NCBI RefSeq assembly: GCF_001691555.1
Contig: NZ_MAYN01000007.1
Coordinates: forward strand, 243,893-307,892
DNA length: 64,000 nt
Origin: Pantoea eucrina
GTDB lineage: Bacteria; Pseudomonadota; Gammaproteobacteria; Enterobacterales; Enterobacteriaceae
Direction of reading: 5' to 3'
Part shown: in pieces, positions 18,101 to 24,426 of the stretch
Position numbering within the stretch: position 1 is the stretch's first letter
Layout: the number at the start of each line of letters is the position of its first letter
The notes under the pieces: model-generated
Told to the model about the DNA's origin: nothing
Seen by the model: the letters and a program-made list of their open reading frames with translations, nothing else
Database searches by the model: none
Translations under genes and position numbers: made by a program

Positions 18101-20726
18101 CAACAATACAACGGTGGCAAATGGCGGCGCGACGCGCGACAGCACCCCAACGCTGAGCGGTACGGCAGAGGCAAACAGTCTGGTGATTGTGCGCGATGGC
18201 ACTACCGTGCTGGGTTCAGTGACTGCCAGCGGCAGCGGCAGCTGGAGCTTTACGCCAGGAACAGCGCTCTCCGAGGGATCGCATACCTTCAGCATCACCG
18301 CCACTGATGCCGCGGGGAACGTCAGCAGCAGCATCAGCTCAACGGCGATTATCGACACCACGGTGCCGGTTGCCGTAACCGGACTGACGCTGGCTAATAA
18401 CAATGGCAGCACGGCGATCGCGATCCCCAATAACGGCGTGACCAATGACACCACACCGCTGCTGAGTGGATCGGGCGAGGCGGGCGCACGCATCAGCGTT
18501 TACGACGGTACCACGCTGCTGGGAACCGCGACCGTCGGCGGCAGCGGCAGCTGGAGCTTTATCACACCTGCGCTGAGTAACGGCGCTCATACGCTGAACG
18601 TGACGCAGACCGACGCAGCGGGCAACGTCAGTCCGCAGGCTTCGGTCACGCTGCGGATTGACACCGTGGCACCGGCGGCCAGCACGCTTACCATCACCGA
18701 CGATGCGGGCAGCACGCCGGTGACGCTGACCAGCGGCGCCTTTACGCGTGATACCACGCCGACGCTGAGCGGCACGGCAGAAGCGGGCGCGCTGGTGACC
18801 ATTTTTGACGGCACGACTGCGCTCGGTTCCGTCACGGCGGGCACCGGCGGCAGCTGGAGCTTTACCACTGCGGCGCTGAGCAACGGGGCGCATACCCTGA
18901 GCACCACGGTGACCGATCCGGCAGGTAACGTCAGCAGCAGTAATGTGGCGACGACGGTTACCGTGGATACGGTGCCGCCGGCGGCGGTATCCGGGCTGCT
19001 GATCAACAGCGCCGGTACCAGCGTCACCGGCAGCGGTGAGGTCGGCGCAACGGTGACGGTGCGTGATGCCAGCGGTGCCTCGCTCGGGACCACCACGGTG
19101 GGCACCGGCGGCAGCTGGTCAGTGGCGCTGAGCACTGCGCAGACCACCGGTGCTACGCTCTCGGTGACGCAGAGCGACAGGGCGGGCAACGTTTCGCCGT
19201 CGGCGTCGCTGCTGGGGGCCATTCGCGTTGTGGCGACCAGCGATGTTAACGAGGTCGATTATACTACCACCCAGGCCACCGTTAATAACGGCACCGTGAA
19301 CTCTTCGCACACTGCACTGCTTACTCTGGGAGTCGGATCCATACTGGGTGCCAGCGTGCTCAATAACGGCAACGCCTATATCTTCAATGTGGGTCAGGAC
19401 GATTTCCGCACGGTAACGCTCTACGGTTCCGTAAACAGCATCGGGGTGGCGGCTAACTACTCGCTGAACCTCTACACGCAGCTGAGTAACGGCTCCTGGC
19501 AGCTGGTGAGTTCGCAGAGCAACTACATCAGTTCTCTGCTCTCAATCGGAACGATTCGCGGCGGTAACGTCACCTACACCAACCTGAGTACCGGCAACTA
19601 CGCGGTAGTGGTCGGCGCGAATACCAACCTCAGCGTGCTGCCCACCACTATCGTGAGTACGGTGTCAGACTACACCACGCTGGCAGTGACCACGGCGGCC
19701 ACCGTCACCGGTAATCTGCTGGCAAATGACACCAGTTCGATAGCCGGTACGGTGCCGGCCGGCGTGGCGGTTACAACGGCGGGCGGCGCAACGGTTGCCG
19801 GCACGGGTAATACGGTGATCACCAGCAGCTACGGTACGCTGACCCTGGATGCGAGAGGTAACTACACCTATGCGCTGAAAGCGGGCCTGAATATCGATAC
19901 GCTGCCAGCGACGGATACCTTTACCTATTCGGTAAGGGACGCCAGCGGCACAGTGACCTCCGCCACGCTAACGGTAACGCTGCATAACGGCCCGGCGGCC
20001 ACGCTGTTTGCCGCTACCAGCCTGCTGGCGGAAAGCAGCAGCGCTGAGCATGACGCGAGCGGCAGCATCTGGGCCGACAGTGCCGGTACGCACAGCGGAA
20101 CCTTAACCATCACTAATGCTCTGGGGGCAGAAACCACGGTAGGAGCGGCCGGCATGACGCAGGTGGCCGGTGAGTTCGGCGTGCTGCAGGTCAGCGCCAG
20201 CGGAAGCTACACCTATTCACTGAATGCGGATGTTAACGTACAGAACATTACGCATAAGGAGGTGTTCAGTTACACCCTGGCGGGCCGGGACGGCACCCTG
20301 ACCAGTCACAGCTTTACCATTGAGCTGCACCCGACCATTAACGGCACCCGCGGTAACGATACGCTGACCAGCAGCGCCTACGATGACACCATCACCGGTG
20401 GCACCGGCACGGATACGCTGGTTTATCATCTGCTGGATCGCGCTGACGCCACTGGCGGCAACGGCCACGACACCTGGACCGACTTTAACGTCGCCCAGGG
20501 AGACAAGGTTGATATCAGTGAACTGCTGATCGGCTGGAATGATTCCACAAGTAATATTAATGATTTCGTGAAAGTGGACCATACTTCTGATGGCAACACC
20601 GTACTCTCAATCGATCGTGACGGTAGCGGGACGGGCTACAGCACTACGCAGCTGATTACGCTGGAAGGCGTTAACGTGTCACTGGAGGAGCTGCTGCAGC
20701 AACCGCACCAAAACCACACGGCATAG
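6198..20726 (+). CDS. Giant BapA-like repetitive surface adhesin, type I secreted
   Basis: A 4,842-residue protein. Residues 1-110 match the BapA-type prefix domain (SVVKLNLNQADIKAF, GNDLVVTTKSGETLVIHDF). A glycine/alanine-rich hydrophobic stretch (115-133), ten consecutive glycines (135-144) and an Asn-Pro-Gly linker follow. From about 179 to 4340 there are about 41 Ig-like modules of ~101 residues, each with DxTPxLSG, a GxWSFT core and TDAAGN, joined by VDTxxPAA. Residues ~4345-4490 form a BapA-type C-terminal beta domain, ~4490-4712 VCBS-like domains, and ~4715-4842 an RTX-like/type I secretion target (GNDTLTSSAYDDTITGGTGTD). I saw no cysteine. No Sec signal is expected. The start has only a weak GGGA ribosome-binding site. 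Order adhesin-OMP-ABC-HlyD matches Salmonella bapABCD, a biofilm adhesin locus. Confidence 0.93.
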   Translation: MNNISITPKGGTIANEVSGNQITLNAPSVVKLNLNQADIKAFTRNGNDLVVTTKSGETLVIHDFYSANGDSDLVLQDDRGALWWVEDPGTEGFQYVSIDSTEGLLAENVTDNGTIAAFGIGGAALAGIGALFATGGGGGGGGGGDTDNPGGGTNPGNGGNNPGGDPGNGGTDPGNGDTTAPAPAENIVVSDNVGNSQGPLLNGQTTDDNTPTLTGTAEAGATVRVYDGSVLLGSVTAGADGRWSFTTPALNNGSHTLSVTVTDAAGNVSPATSGFVINVAAGIAPTSSTLEITDDSSPVLRTLPDGASTRDTTPTLSGLAGANELVTLYNGTTVLGSTLADASGQWSFTPAALPDGSYAFRAVATDAAGNTASSVTLTITIDTVLPAAAGDLLLSSDSSGTITPIATNGATRDTTPVFSGSAEPGSVITVRDGTTVLGSAIADSDGRWSFTTPALSEGNHTLTTTVTDAAGNTGPASAPLQLTVDITAPEAITDLQVFDDAGDSQVELAQNATTDDNTPVLSGSGEPGASVSIYDGNVLLGVALVDVNGSWQFTTPALSNGAHSLTVTSTDAAGNTGPASAPFALNVQADLPPATTPLEATGTGDNTLQPLTDGATTRSDEITLSGVSTPGNLITLFDGTTEIGSVVADSNGQWSFALRSLFQGLHSFYLRTTDAAGNVTQSAPLNITVDSVAPAAADDLTLTGSNGSSVVSITPDSTVNDARPVLSGTAEPGALVTIRDGDTVLGSVTTNSDGSWRFTTPPLSEGGHSLTSTVTDLAGNSSPASAPLNFTVDTVAPAAVSDLQVTDNAGSNTGPLTSGQFTDDNTPTLSGTAEAGSVVRVYDGDVLLGSAATDSDGNWSLTLPALSNGQHNLTTTVTDAAGNVSPASPAFTLAVDAGSVPATSSLEITDDRGSTLVTLADNDSTGDNTPVLSGVATAGDVVRLYNGTTLLGSVVADGDGQWRFTPDALADGTYAFRAVATSTTGAETSSPVINITIDTTVPAAPSGVQLGNENGDPVAPGSSTNLTTPTLSGTAEPGSTVTVRDGDTVLGTTTTDADGNWSYTTPPLSDGDHALTSTVTNAAGNTGPASAPVAVTVDTQPPAATSGLQLNNQDGNALPAGGATNETSPTLSGSAEPGSIVTVSDNGDVLGSAVADSDGNWSFTPPQPLDEGPHSLTTTVTDAAGNTGPVSAPVNMVVDTTAPASAGDLLLSNGQSGNEITGITNSTTPVLSGSAEPGSTVTVSDGDNVLGSTTAGSDGSWSFTSPVLQPGEHSLTTVVTDPAGNSGEASTPVVFTIDTTAPAAPAALQAANDEGNTPVPVSNGVTNDATPRLSGSGVAPGSVVTVSDGDEVLGSVTVGEGGTWSFVPDEPLSDGDHSLTAVTTSPAGNSSAPSAPLVLTVDTAPPAAANGLQLNNDQNGNAINAGGVTNDTSPALSGSAEPGSTVRVYDNGTLLGSVSAGSDGAWRFTPETPLAAGPHSLTTTVTDAAGNSGDDSAPLNFTIETTPPAAADELVLSNDSNGTLVAVTSGATSDTTPVLSGTAAAGSTVTVRDGTTVLGSVVAEDGGTWRFTPESPLSEGQHSLTATVTSPAGNVSEPSPALVFTVDTIPPAAAGGLQLSNNDGETPLPVNNGVTNTTSPVLSGSAEPGALITVSDGDTVLGSVTADTQGNWSFTPEAALSEGDYSLTTTVTDPAGNVSAPSAPLNFTIDTTPPAAAGDLQVSNEAGGVARPVDEAGATNTTTPVLSGTAEAGSLVTVYNNGEVLGSVTAGDDGNWRFTPDAPLAEGNYSLTTRVTDTAGNTGAASPAYSFTIDTTPPGAVVNLAATDDNNAPLTGVTNDATPVLSGSAEPGSLVTLYDGTTAIGSVRADANGAWRLTDTALTDGEHTLRATATDAAGNVSITGNSVTLTVDTSVPAAPVFAVTTGEGAPVASNGYTSDSTPQLSGTAAAGSLITVYNGDTAIGSVVADGDGGWQFTPAALDDGSYALSITETTAAGNVSPASAITTINVDTQAPEAAQNVLVNNNEGSTLVPINSGDVTNDATPQLIGSAEPGSVVLIYDGATQIGSVTVNSSGSWQFTAGALTQGEHNLSTVVSDAAGNTSPASPTITFTVDTVAPGAATATTLVNNNGATPQVIAPGSTTGDNTPEFSGRAEPGSTIVVSDGNLILGTTTTDAQGNWSFSPILSDGPHSLSVTVTDAAGNSSAPGAPIAFTVDTTAPSAVTQLTLSNDNGTAPVAVPNGGLTNDGTPLFSGRGDAGSIITLTDQSGTLLGSTTVNGQGSWSFTPATALADGSYTFTATASDTLGNVSAPVTFSAIVDTTPPAVAANIALTNNDGTTPVAIASGSITTDNTPFLSGTAEPGSVVTILDGNDIVGSVTTGSNGQWSYQLPQLDDGSYSLTTTVTDTAGNTGPASDPVAFTVDATLPDATSLVVSNDNGTTPQPLTNGALTTDNTPLLSGTAEPDSLITLYDGGVVIGSVTADGDGNWSFSSPVLTDGQHTLSATVTDEVGNVSAPSGALTINIDATAPQPAGDLLLQNDIQATPVTINSNSVTPDATPLISGTAEAGATIIVYDGAQEVGRTTANPQGAWSLNTTALAEGAHTLTVTATDVAGNVSEVASTVSFTVDTSTPAAVLSFDIYNNASNTPVLVANNGFASDSTPVLRGTGVAGTVVNIIQDGDIVGSTTVGENGVWRYESAALDDATYAFSVSVSNAAGTTGPVTGPVSITIDTAVPDAIPDLLVTDSVGGAEGPLTSGATTDDNLPVFSGTAEAGSTVTVYDDNVLLGTATADENGSWSFTPDAALSNRVHSFTFTVTDAAGNVSPATNAFTLTVEANLPPVDSTLQITDNSGSTLVTVADGADIRDNTPVLQGTGPANGTVSILDNGVPIGSAEINADGQWDFTPTLGEGPHAISVISTDVTGNPGDPSEVINFIVDTVVPDAVTDLAAANNNGATPVPVADNSVTNDSTPQLSGTAEAGGLVTIYDGNTVIASVSADGDGAWSTTLPLLSQGAHALSVTVTDAAGNVSDRSGALNITVDTVAPAAGTVNVTAGDSDTPLTSGATINDSTPALSGTTEANATVSVYDGTTLLGTAIASGAGAWSFTPVALGEGSHALSVRVTDVAGNTGIASAVTTVVVDTVAPAAISGLTAVNNNGSTPLTIAAGSTTSDNTPQLSGTAEAGSIVTVRDGTTVLGSVTAGTNGAWSFTTAALADGPHTLSVSAADAAGNVSPVSDISFTVLTAAVAPVTGLTVTDNAGAIQGVLTSGTPTDDTTPTLSGSAAANSVVVISEGTTVLGSVVANGDGAWSFTPAALSEGTHPLSVTVRDAAGSSSAPVNFTVVVDTTAPATSTLVVTNDVTSATIPAGGYSSDATPTLSGVAEANAVVTVRDGTAVLGSVTADAEGRWSYVSTTLSQGLHTLSVTATDVAGNVSGATSTTLIVDNVAPVAVSGLNAANNNGSALVAIAAGGTTSDATPLLRGTAEAGSVVTIRDGNTVLGSVTAGSGGAWSFVTPALAEGAHTFNVTASDAAGNVSPNATLTLTVDTTPPVAVSNLVVTDDAAPNTGPLVNGAVTNDATPVLSGTAEAGGIVTVYDGTAVLGSVAADGSGAWSFTSPALNNGPHALSVTVRDAAGNVSPASPTVAITVDTVAPAAPTLVVTNDVANTTVANGAASGDSTPTLSGSAEANSLVIIRDGTTLLGSVTASGTGSWSFTPATALSEGSHTFSITATDAAGNVSSSVSSTAIIDTVAPGAVTGLAAANNNGSTAIAIPNNSVTSDSTPLLTGSGEAGARVTILDGNVALGTAIVSSNGSWSFVSPVLSEGIHTLNVTQTDAAGNVSPPASITLTVDTVAPAAVSNLTITDDVAPVTGPLANGAVTNDATPTLSGTAEANAVVTVYDGSTTLGSVVAGSDGAWSFTPGALSNGVHSLSTTVRDAAGNVSPATPAVAITVDTVAPAAPSLVVTNDINNTTVANGGATRDSTPTLSGTAEANSLVIVRDGTTVLGSVTASGSGSWSFTPGTALSEGSHTFSITATDAAGNVSSSISSTAIIDTTVPVAVTGLTLANNNGSTAIAIPNNGVTNDTTPLLSGSGEAGARISVYDGTTLLGTATVGGSGSWSFITPALSNGAHTLNVTQTDAAGNVSPQASVTLRIDTVAPAASTLTITDDAGSTPVTLTSGAFTRDTTPTLSGTAEAGALVTIFDGTTALGSVTAGTGGSWSFTTAALSNGAHTLSTTVTDPAGNVSSSNVATTVTVDTVPPAAVSGLLINSAGTSVTGSGEVGATVTVRDASGASLGTTTVGTGGSWSVALSTAQTTGATLSVTQSDRAGNVSPSASLLGAIRVVATSDVNEVDYTTTQATVNNGTVNSSHTALLTLGVGSILGASVLNNGNAYIFNVGQDDFRTVTLYGSVNSIGVAANYSLNLYTQLSNGSWQLVSSQSNYISSLLSIGTIRGGNVTYTNLSTGNYAVVVGANTNLSVLPTTIVSTVSDYTTLAVTTAATVTGNLLANDTSSIAGTVPAGVAVTTAGGATVAGTGNTVITSSYGTLTLDARGNYTYALKAGLNIDTLPATDTFTYSVRDASGTVTSATLTVTLHNGPAATLFAATSLLAESSSAEHDASGSIWADSAGTHSGTLTITNALGAETTVGAAGMTQVAGEFGVLQVSASGSYTYSLNADVNVQNITHKEVFSYTLAGRDGTLTSHSFTIELHPTINGTRGNDTLTSSAYDDTITGGTGTDTLVYHLLDRADATGGNGHDTWTDFNVAQGDKVDISELLIGWNDSTSNINDFVKVDHTSDGNTVLSIDRDGSGTGYSTTQLITLEGVNVSLEELLQQPHQNHTA

Positions 20727-20752
20727 TGGTGTGTGACGCAGGGAAGCATCAC

Positions 20753-20775
20753 GGGCACAGGAGGTGCCCTTTCTC
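20753..20775 (+). terminator. Attenuator-like hairpin between adhesin and secretion genes
   Basis: GGGCAC (20753-20758), a five-base loop and GTGCCC (20764-20769) are followed by TTTCTCT. The stem is short and the T-run imperfect, so partial termination would let some transcripts reach the secretion genes and keep adhesin mRNA in excess. Confidence 0.5.
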
Positions 20776-20797
20776 TATTCTGACTGGTGGATAATCG

Positions 20798-22249
20798 ATG
20801 GATCTGATGCAATCCGGCGCACCCTTTCGCCGTTCCTCTCTGCCCGCCGCAGTAAGCGCGGGCTTTCTCTTGTTTTACAGTGCGCATCTCAGTGCCGCCA
20901 GTGACACGCTGATGCGTGCAGGTTCTATTACCCAAAGCGAGCTGGTTCAGCAGCAGGAACTGCCATCGCTTGCCGGCGAAGTCGCCGGACCCGCGCTGGC
21001 CAGCGTGCCGGATACCCTGACAATTGAACAGGCGGTACAGCGCGCGGTGCAGTGGCATCCGGATATTACGCAGGCGATCGGCACCATGCTGGAGCAGGCG
21101 AATCAGGTCGACGTGGCCAAAGCAAAATATTATCCGCAAATCAGCGGGGGCATGAATAACGGCTATAGCAACAGTTACAGCGGCAGCGGCTTCAGTCCGT
21201 CATTTGTGCTGTCGGTGTCGCAGATGCTCTATGACTTTGGCAAAGTCAGCAGCTCGGTGCGCTCTGCTGAAGCGGGCGTGGCGCAGGAGCAGGCCAACGT
21301 GCTGGTGAGCATCGACAGCGTGGCGCACGATACCGCAGCTGCCCTGGTTCAGGTGCAGGGCTATCAGCAGCTGGTAAAGATTGCCCGCGATCAGCTCAGC
21401 GCCCTGAGCCGGATTGGTGTCCTCGCACGGCAGCGTAATGAGGAGGGCGCCGCTTCGCTCTCCGACGCGACCCAGACCGATGCGCGTATTGAAGGCGCGC
21501 GCACCACCCTGACGCAGTATCAGGCGAGCCTTAACCGCTGGCGCGCAACCTTAGCTACCTATCTGGGCTGGCCGCTGGTAAAGCAGGTCAGCGACCAGTT
21601 TCCCGCGACGCTGACCCGCGGCTGCGCCAGTGGCAAAGCGGATGACAAAAGCAACCCGGCGGTGCTGGCCGCGTGGGCGCAGGCTAGTCAGGCGCAGGCC
21701 AAACTTGATAATGCCAGCGCACAGAACCTGCCGACCATCTCGCTGGAACCGCAGGTCACGCACTATCTCAATGATCACTACGCCGGCAATCAGTCGCTGG
21801 ATCGCACGCAGTACTCTGCTTTTATCAAAGTAGAGATGCCGCTTTATCAGGGGGGCGGGATTACCGCTGCGCGCGACGCCGCCGCCAGCGCGCTGCAGGC
21901 GGCGAACGCTGCGGTCAATTCCGCGCGGCTGAAAGCGCGTCAGCAGCTGAGTGAGTCGCAGAATGAAGCGCTTAGCCTGTCGCAGAGTCTGGCGATCATG
22001 GGGCGTCAGCAGGCGCTGGGCGAGAAAACCCGCCAGCTTTATCAGGATCAGTATCTGCAGCTCGGCACGCGCCCGCTGCTGGACGTGCTGAATGCAGAAC
22101 AGGAAGTGTGGCAGACCCGCTTTACGCTACAGCAGACCATCAGCCAGCTGCGATCGCTGCAGCTCGACTGCCTCTACAGCACCGGACAAATACGTTCAGC
22201 CTTTACGCTTAATCATCAGCGCATCCAGACCGTGGAGATCCAGCCATGA
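20798..22249 (+). CDS. TolC-family outer-membrane channel of the adhesin type I secretion system
   Basis: A 483-residue outer-membrane efflux protein, expected to form the trimeric exit duct for the adhesin. The first ~34 residues include a hydrophobic stretch (PAAVSAGFLLFYSAHLSA) with a likely signal-peptidase site before ASD. The TolC halves are visible: TLTIEQAVQRAVQWHPDI and AKYYPQISGG in the first, LPTISLEPQVTHYL and RPLLDVLNAEQEVWQ in the second, with long Ala/Gln-rich helices between. This is the subclass dedicated to LapA/BapA-type adhesins (LapE/BapB) rather than housekeeping TolC. The ATG follows GGTGG by seven bp, and the stop overlaps the ABC gene start by four bases, implying coupled translation. 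Confidence 0.92.
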   Translation: MDLMQSGAPFRRSSLPAAVSAGFLLFYSAHLSAASDTLMRAGSITQSELVQQQELPSLAGEVAGPALASVPDTLTIEQAVQRAVQWHPDITQAIGTMLEQANQVDVAKAKYYPQISGGMNNGYSNSYSGSGFSPSFVLSVSQMLYDFGKVSSSVRSAEAGVAQEQANVLVSIDSVAHDTAAALVQVQGYQQLVKIARDQLSALSRIGVLARQRNEEGAASLSDATQTDARIEGARTTLTQYQASLNRWRATLATYLGWPLVKQVSDQFPATLTRGCASGKADDKSNPAVLAAWAQASQAQAKLDNASAQNLPTISLEPQVTHYLNDHYAGNQSLDRTQYSAFIKVEMPLYQGGGITAARDAAASALQAANAAVNSARLKARQQLSESQNEALSLSQSLAIMGRQQALGEKTRQLYQDQYLQLGTRPLLDVLNAEQEVWQTRFTLQQTISQLRSLQLDCLYSTGQIRSAFTLNHQRIQTVEIQP

Positions 22250-24426
22250 CCCAATTACCGATCCCGGACGCGCCTGAGGGCCAGCCCGCCAGCGGCGGTG
22301 GCGAGCTGCCGCTTAACGGCTGGGCCACGGCAATCATTCAAATCGCCACCCACTACCGGCTGCCCTGTTCGCCGGGCATGATCATGGCGGCGGCAGAGTG
22401 GCAGGGCAAACAGACGCGCGATAAAGCGCTGCGCCATCTGGCGCGCCAGGCGGGCCTGTCGCTGCAGCTGTTTGCAGAGGAGAGCCGGGAGATCACGCGC
22501 TGGCGCCTGCCGCTGGCGGTAGAGCTGAATGACGGCCAGGTCGGCGTGATCACAGCATTTGATGGCGATGACCGCGTACGGGTCCACTTTTCCGGCGATG
22601 AACAGCCGACGCCGGTGATGCTCACCGATCTGCTGCCCGCCCTCAGCGTGGTGGCGGCGCTGCGGCCGGTGGCGGCGGCGAAAGATAGTCGGGTCGATCG
22701 CTATCTGGCTACCGTGCGCCCGGACTGGCTGCGGCGGCTGGTGCTGCACGATCTGCGTCCCTATGGCTACGTGATGCTGGCGTCCTTTTTGATCAACCTG
22801 CTGGCGCTGGTCGGGATCGTCTTTTCGATGCAGGTGTATGATCGGGTGATCCCGGCGCAATCCTACCCCACGCTCTATGTGCTCTATGCTGGCGTGATCA
22901 TCTCCGTGGTGTTTACCTATATTCTGCGCGTGGGCCGCGATCACGTCACCGATCTGCTGGGCAAGCGCGCCGATATGCGCGTCTCCGATCGGGTTTTTGG
23001 TCATGCGCTGCGGCTGCGCAACAGCGTGGTGCCTCGTTCTACCGGAACTTTTATCTCTCAGCTGCGTGAGCTGGAGGCGATCCGGGAAATGGTAACCTCG
23101 ACAACCGTTACCGCGATCGTTGATATGCCATTTTTCCTGCTGTTTCTGCTGGTGATGGCCATTATTGCGCCGCAGCTGGCGTGGATCGCCCCGGTGGCGG
23201 TGCTGCTGATGGTGCTGCCGGGTCTGCTCAGCCAGAAAAAACTGGCGAAGCTGGCGCAGCAGGCGCTGAAAGAGTCCACGCTGCGTAATGCGGTGCTGGT
23301 GGAGAGCGTGCAGGGGCTGGAGGATATCAAGCTGATGCAGGCGGAAGATCGCTTTCTGCAGCAGTGGAACAGCTATATCCGTATCACCGCGCAGTCAGGG
23401 GTCGAGATGCGTAAAGTGATGCACTCGCTCATCAGCTGGGGCGTAACGGTGCAGGGCCTGGTTTATGCCAGCGTCATTGTGGTGGGCGCGCCGATGGTGA
23501 TCAACGGTGATATCACGACCGGGGCAATTGTGGCGGCGTCGCTGCTCTCCTCACGCATGATTGCGCCGATGGCGACGCTGTGCGGCGTGCTGGCGCGCTG
23601 GCAACAGGTCAGGGCAGCGAAAACCAGCCTTGACGGCCTGATGAACCTGCCGGTAGAGAACAGCAGCGATGAGACGCGTATCCACTGCCCGGTGCTGTTT
23701 GGCCACTATCAGTTTACCGACGCCATGTTTCGCTACTACAGCGACTCGCTGACCCTGGCGCTGCGCATTAAATCCCTGACTATTCAGCCAGGCGAGCGTA
23801 TTGCGGTACTGGGCCGCAACGGCTCCGGTAAATCCACGCTGCTGCAGGCGATGGCGGGCGGCATGGATCTGGTCAGTGGTGAACTGCGGCTTGATAACCT
23901 TAGCCTGCCGCATATTGACGTGGCTGACGTGCGGCGCAATGTCGGGCTGCTGACGCAAAACGCGCGTCTGTTTCACGGTACGCTGCGCGAAAATCTGACT
24001 CTCGGCGCGGCGCACGCTACCGATGACGCCATATTCTCTGCGCTGACGGTGAGCGGCGGGGCGGAATTTATTCGTCGTCTGCCGCTGGGGCTGGATCACC
24101 CGATCATGGAGGGGGGAACCGGTCTTTCCGGCGGGCAGCGGCAGTCGCTGCTGCTGGCGCGTATGCTGCTGCGCGATCCCAATATTGTGCTGCTGGATGA
24201 ACCCACGGCCGCGCTCGACGACCACACTGAAAAAGAGTTTATTGAGCGCCTCGGCGCGTGGCTGAATGGCCGCACGCTGATCGTTGCGACTCATCGTGCC
24301 GCGATTCTGTCGCTGGTGGATCGGATACTGGTGCTGAAAGAGGGGCAGCTGGTCATGGACAGTCCGAAAGAGAAAGCGCTGCCGCCGGCGCGCAGCGGCG
24401 GAAATCTGCCGGAGGTGAACGCATGA
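22246..24426 (+). CDS. Type I secretion ABC transporter (permease-ATPase with C39-like N-terminal domain)
   Basis: A 726-residue inner-membrane exporter of the LapB/BapC type. Residues ~20-140 look like a degenerate C39 peptidase domain, as in transporters that bind but do not cleave their substrate; a cysteine occurs in YRLPCSPG near where the catalytic one would be, without the full C39 signature. Residues ~160-460 hold the membrane domain (YVMLASFLINLLALVGIV, FFLLFLLVMAIIAPQLAW). The nucleotide-binding domain has Walker A GRNGSGKST (523-531), signature LSGGQ (627-631) and Walker B IVLLDEPT (647-654). It overlaps its neighbours by ATGA on both sides. It should power export of the adhesin in one step across both membranes. 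Confidence 0.94.
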   Translation: MTQLPIPDAPEGQPASGGGELPLNGWATAIIQIATHYRLPCSPGMIMAAAEWQGKQTRDKALRHLARQAGLSLQLFAEESREITRWRLPLAVELNDGQVGVITAFDGDDRVRVHFSGDEQPTPVMLTDLLPALSVVAALRPVAAAKDSRVDRYLATVRPDWLRRLVLHDLRPYGYVMLASFLINLLALVGIVFSMQVYDRVIPAQSYPTLYVLYAGVIISVVFTYILRVGRDHVTDLLGKRADMRVSDRVFGHALRLRNSVVPRSTGTFISQLRELEAIREMVTSTTVTAIVDMPFFLLFLLVMAIIAPQLAWIAPVAVLLMVLPGLLSQKKLAKLAQQALKESTLRNAVLVESVQGLEDIKLMQAEDRFLQQWNSYIRITAQSGVEMRKVMHSLISWGVTVQGLVYASVIVVGAPMVINGDITTGAIVAASLLSSRMIAPMATLCGVLARWQQVRAAKTSLDGLMNLPVENSSDETRIHCPVLFGHYQFTDAMFRYYSDSLTLALRIKSLTIQPGERIAVLGRNGSGKSTLLQAMAGGMDLVSGELRLDNLSLPHIDVADVRRNVGLLTQNARLFHGTLRENLTLGAAHATDDAIFSALTVSGGAEFIRRLPLGLDHPIMEGGTGLSGGQRQSLLLARMLLRDPNIVLLDEPTAALDDHTEKEFIERLGAWLNGRTLIVATHRAAILSLVDRILVLKEGQLVMDSPKEKALPPARSGGNLPEVNA

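Noticed and set aside
16976..18493. 505-codon open frame on the minus strand inside the adhesin gene, and about 20 similar ones
   Set aside because: Every Ig-like module gives the same antisense pattern (recurring VSTV, LPAASV), so these are shadows of the GC-rich repeated codons.
22255..23004. 249-codon minus-strand frame in the ABC transporter gene
   Set aside because: Shadow frame; the ABC transporter reading has all nucleotide-binding motifs.
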